The notes under the pieces are model-generated. The model ran no database searches. It saw only the letters and a list, made by a program, of their open reading frames with translations, and had not been told where the DNA came from. DNA of 64,000 bases from Daphnia pulex (Eukaryota; Arthropoda; Branchiopoda; Diplostraca; Daphniidae). The first letter of the stretch is position 1; every line of letters begins with the position of its first letter. Below are positions 59,601-64,000 of this stretch, piece by piece. The translations under genes and the position numbers were made by a program. The stretch is taken from contig NC_060025.1 in NCBI RefSeq assembly GCF_021134715.1, forward strand, positions 9,052,001-9,116,000, written 5' to 3'.

Positions 59601-60993
59601 GGTGGTGGTGAACTTTGAGGGCTACGGCTACGGCTACGTTTACGACCAGGACTTCGACTGTTGCTCCTGCTCCGTCTCTCCCGCGTTCTCGAGTCACGGC
59701 TTTTAGGATTCAACCTGTCTGATTCCCTATAGTCATTGGCGGCCTGGCGTCCGCGGATGGACCAATCCCGATTCGTTTGCTTTGTTATGTCTATAAAGAA
59801 TTAAGTAAATAAATCGACATCACGAAGGTTAAGAAAACAATATTACCACTCTGGTTGAACGCTGTGGAAGAAAGAAGTTTCTGAGGTGGAGGCTGCTGCT
59901 GCTGTTGTTGTTGTTGTACCACGGGTGGTGCTATGACTTGCACACGCGTGGCGTTCCATTTGAATGGCATAGAGCCGTTGTAAGAAGCTTCCACTAAGAC
60001 TCGATCGCCGACTTGCGGCGCAGTACCTTTGACAACACTGGCCTGGAATATCACATCTTCGTCGATGAAACCGAAATTTTCGTGAACCTTTGTCACGAGC
60101 CCGCTAAAGACTCGTTGTTTAACTGTAGCTTGTTGCTGTTGCTGTTGGGAAACACAAGATCGGCTCAGCGCATACGTTGTCGTATAGTTCTTTAAAGAGC
60201 AAAATCATTTGTTAAAGTTTTAGAGAGATTATCCTTTTTAATTACTATTTACTTGAACTGAAGAAAGAGTGGTGGGCATAGCCAATCCTGGTGGCGCTAT
60301 GCTTGTTGATATGGATGTGGGAATAACCAAACTCGACTAGAAAAAGATGAAATATGGTTAATCTACTTTCTCTTCTTTTAATGAAAAAGCTGAAAATCCT
60401 ATTGTCAATAATTACCGGTTGAATCTGAATTGTTCCTTGAGGAATTCCAACATTCTGAAATATGAAAATGTTTTAAATTATGCTGGGCTGATTTGAATCA
60501 TTTCGTAGACAAACCTGCTGCAGACTAATTGAGGGAGTGAAATATGTTTGGTGAGTCGTGGCTTGGTGTTGGGATGTAGCTATATTAGCCAATTGTGCCT
60601 GATTGATTTGTACTTGTCCAAAAGTACAATTCGCTGGAGTAAGTTGCTGGTTTAACAGCAAGTGAGCCTGGTTGAGAGGAATCTGGACTTGATGACTTTG
60701 GATTGCTGGCGTCAACTGGACTTGGCCTATTTGATTTTGAGCAGCTAAGTGAGTTGTAGTTAATGCTGGCTGACTCAGAGCAACAGACTGAACTGTCATT
60801 TGCTGTGCCAACATTGGCTGCTGTTGAACTGCAATCACACAAATGAAAATAAGTACAAGTCATGTTCATCTTTGGAGAAAATTTCTTTAAAACATTGACA
60901 GTTAGAGCACTGTTTTCCGTTTATATTCATTTAATTGTTACCATTGTTTCGAACCCACGGTGGGTTTTTCTGTGATGGGTTGTAATGAGCCAT
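56685..60993 (-). CDS. CCAR1: Cell cycle and apoptosis regulator protein 1 (CCAR1) orthologue
   Basis: Nuclear transcription/splicing cofactor of the CCAR1/DBC1 family. My 14-exon model runs from 60993-60942 (MAHYNPSQKNPPWVRNN) to 56840-56685, about 1028 aa. In order: a Gln-rich N-terminus (60828-60515); an S1-like domain (60189-59847: FSGLVTKVHENFGFIDEDV, VGDRVLVEASYN); an RS-rich stretch (59790-59538); the DBC1 domain (59475-58972: YVPSDFLNSTYWWVDSFP, MAIGGPWSPSLDGADP); a SAP helix pair (LEARNLSSKGMRTQLIPRL); a second conserved block (LDYRLEDTKEHTFEVSLFSE); an EF-hand-like part (YFDLSHANYI, LGLQQSRAQ); and a C-terminal coiled coil. Exon 8 (from 58729) lacks a good GT donor: it ends either at a GC donor after 58549 or at a weak GT upstream. 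It is divergent from the S6 kinase gene. Confidence 0.9.
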
Positions 60994-61417
60994 CCTCGAA
61001 TTTCTCAAAAAACGAATATCATGTAAACATTCAACTGAAAGTTGTTTAGTCAAACCCCACGGGCTTGGCCTTATGGATGCCAGATTTCCATTCTGTCAAA
61101 ATTCGTTTCGGTGAAAATTTCCATTTTAAAATCAAAATAATTACAAAATTTTTTAATTATTTGTAAAGTTATTAATTCAACACTTTACTTCATTTTTTTA
61201 CGAATTTATATTTTTGCAAAGGCAACCTTTCGTATTAATTTTACTGGCTAGTAACTCGTGGCTTACGTTTTCCCTTCACAAACCTTCTGCTAGTCTTCTG
61301 TGTTTTTGAGCAAATTAAGAGTTGATTCATCCAGTGAAACGTAGTAGTATCTCATCTCAAAGGCGTAACTTTTTAATCTTACCTTCAATGTAAAAGTTTT
61401 TCGTTCATTTCCCAAAA
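60994..61417. promoter_or_regulatory. Bidirectional promoter region of CCAR1 and S6K
   Basis: The 424 bp between two divergent start codons. No TATA box like those of the Spätzle-like genes is apparent, as expected for housekeeping genes. Confidence 0.5.
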
Positions 61418-63626
<2,209 letters not shown>

Positions 63627-64000
63627 TGGGACGGGCCCTCCACCCAGCGCGATAGATCAATACTAGTTTCAATGGTCTATTATTACAACTATTACTACTT
63701 CTACTACTACACTACGCTAGATATAATTTGGGTTGCAACCTCGGCTCATTCCCCCCACTTTCTCCCCCCCCCCTCAGCCCATGCAAAGCCAAAATGCAAA
63801 AGAGAAGAAAAAATTCAACGAGATGTGAAATTTGTATAGTTCATAATAGCCAATAATCTGTCCCTCCTTTTCCCCTCTTCTCTTGGCTTTCCTTTCGGGT
63901 AGCTTTTTTGGTGATCCCTAGAAGAGAAAATCTACTACCCACGAATATTCAAAACTTCATCCCTCTCTCCCTAGAAACGTGACTTATTCAATCTACAAAA
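63627..64000 (+). other. 3' UTR of the S6 kinase gene
   Basis: Pyrimidine-rich sequence with a C-run near 63765. No further gene is seen before the window ends. Confidence 0.5.

Overview
The window looks like part of a compact arthropod genome, most likely a branchiopod crustacean of the Daphnia type. This is inferred from the spliceosomal genes with mostly 60-150 bp introns, TATA-box promoters, AT-rich intergenic DNA, a local expansion of Spätzle-family ligands, and clear animal orthologues (S6 kinase, CCAR1). It is not bacterial; no rRNA, tRNA or CRISPR array was recognised.

Region 1 (1-35.6 kb) and a satellite at 53.5-56.5 kb hold fifteen intact Spätzle-like cystine-knot genes in three structural classes. 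Class I has two coding exons (2451, 7474, 13361, 28349, 34554, 53774). Class II has three or five coding exons (3688, 6030, 21191, 26948, 32846, 55154). Class III has three coding exons with a spacer of very variable length (324, 10022, 29671). Class I and class II genes repeatedly sit head to head and probably share a control region. Two copies of an unrecognised intronless gene (4810, 22909) travel with the cluster. The order A-B-C-D-E at 0.3-7.1 kb reappears inverted at 21.2-30.4 kb. A third, partly deleted copy lies at 32.0-35.6 kb, and a fourth (two genes only) is inverted at 53.5-56.5 kb. Each complete class II/class I pair is flanked by short direct repeats.

Inside the second block (24.1-26.0 kb) lies a broken polo-like kinase copy. 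Its last part has become a hairpin: two ~152-bp inverted copies of the polo-box C-terminal exon around a 65-nt loop. This is a good candidate for a hairpin-RNA/endo-siRNA locus against the parental kinase, and it is the most unusual object in the window.

The 35.6-47.8 kb interval is gene-poor. It holds MITE-like elements, short repeats and a few exon-like fragments I cannot name. The 47.8-64 kb interval is mostly ordinary: a three-Tudor-domain protein (minus), an unrecognised intronless Pro/Asn/Gln-rich protein (51295), the satellite Spätzle-like pair, and a divergent pair made of CCAR1 (minus) and p70 S6 kinase (plus).

Exon boundaries were placed by eye from GT/AG signals, reading frame and agreement between paralogues. 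Protein lengths follow from those models.
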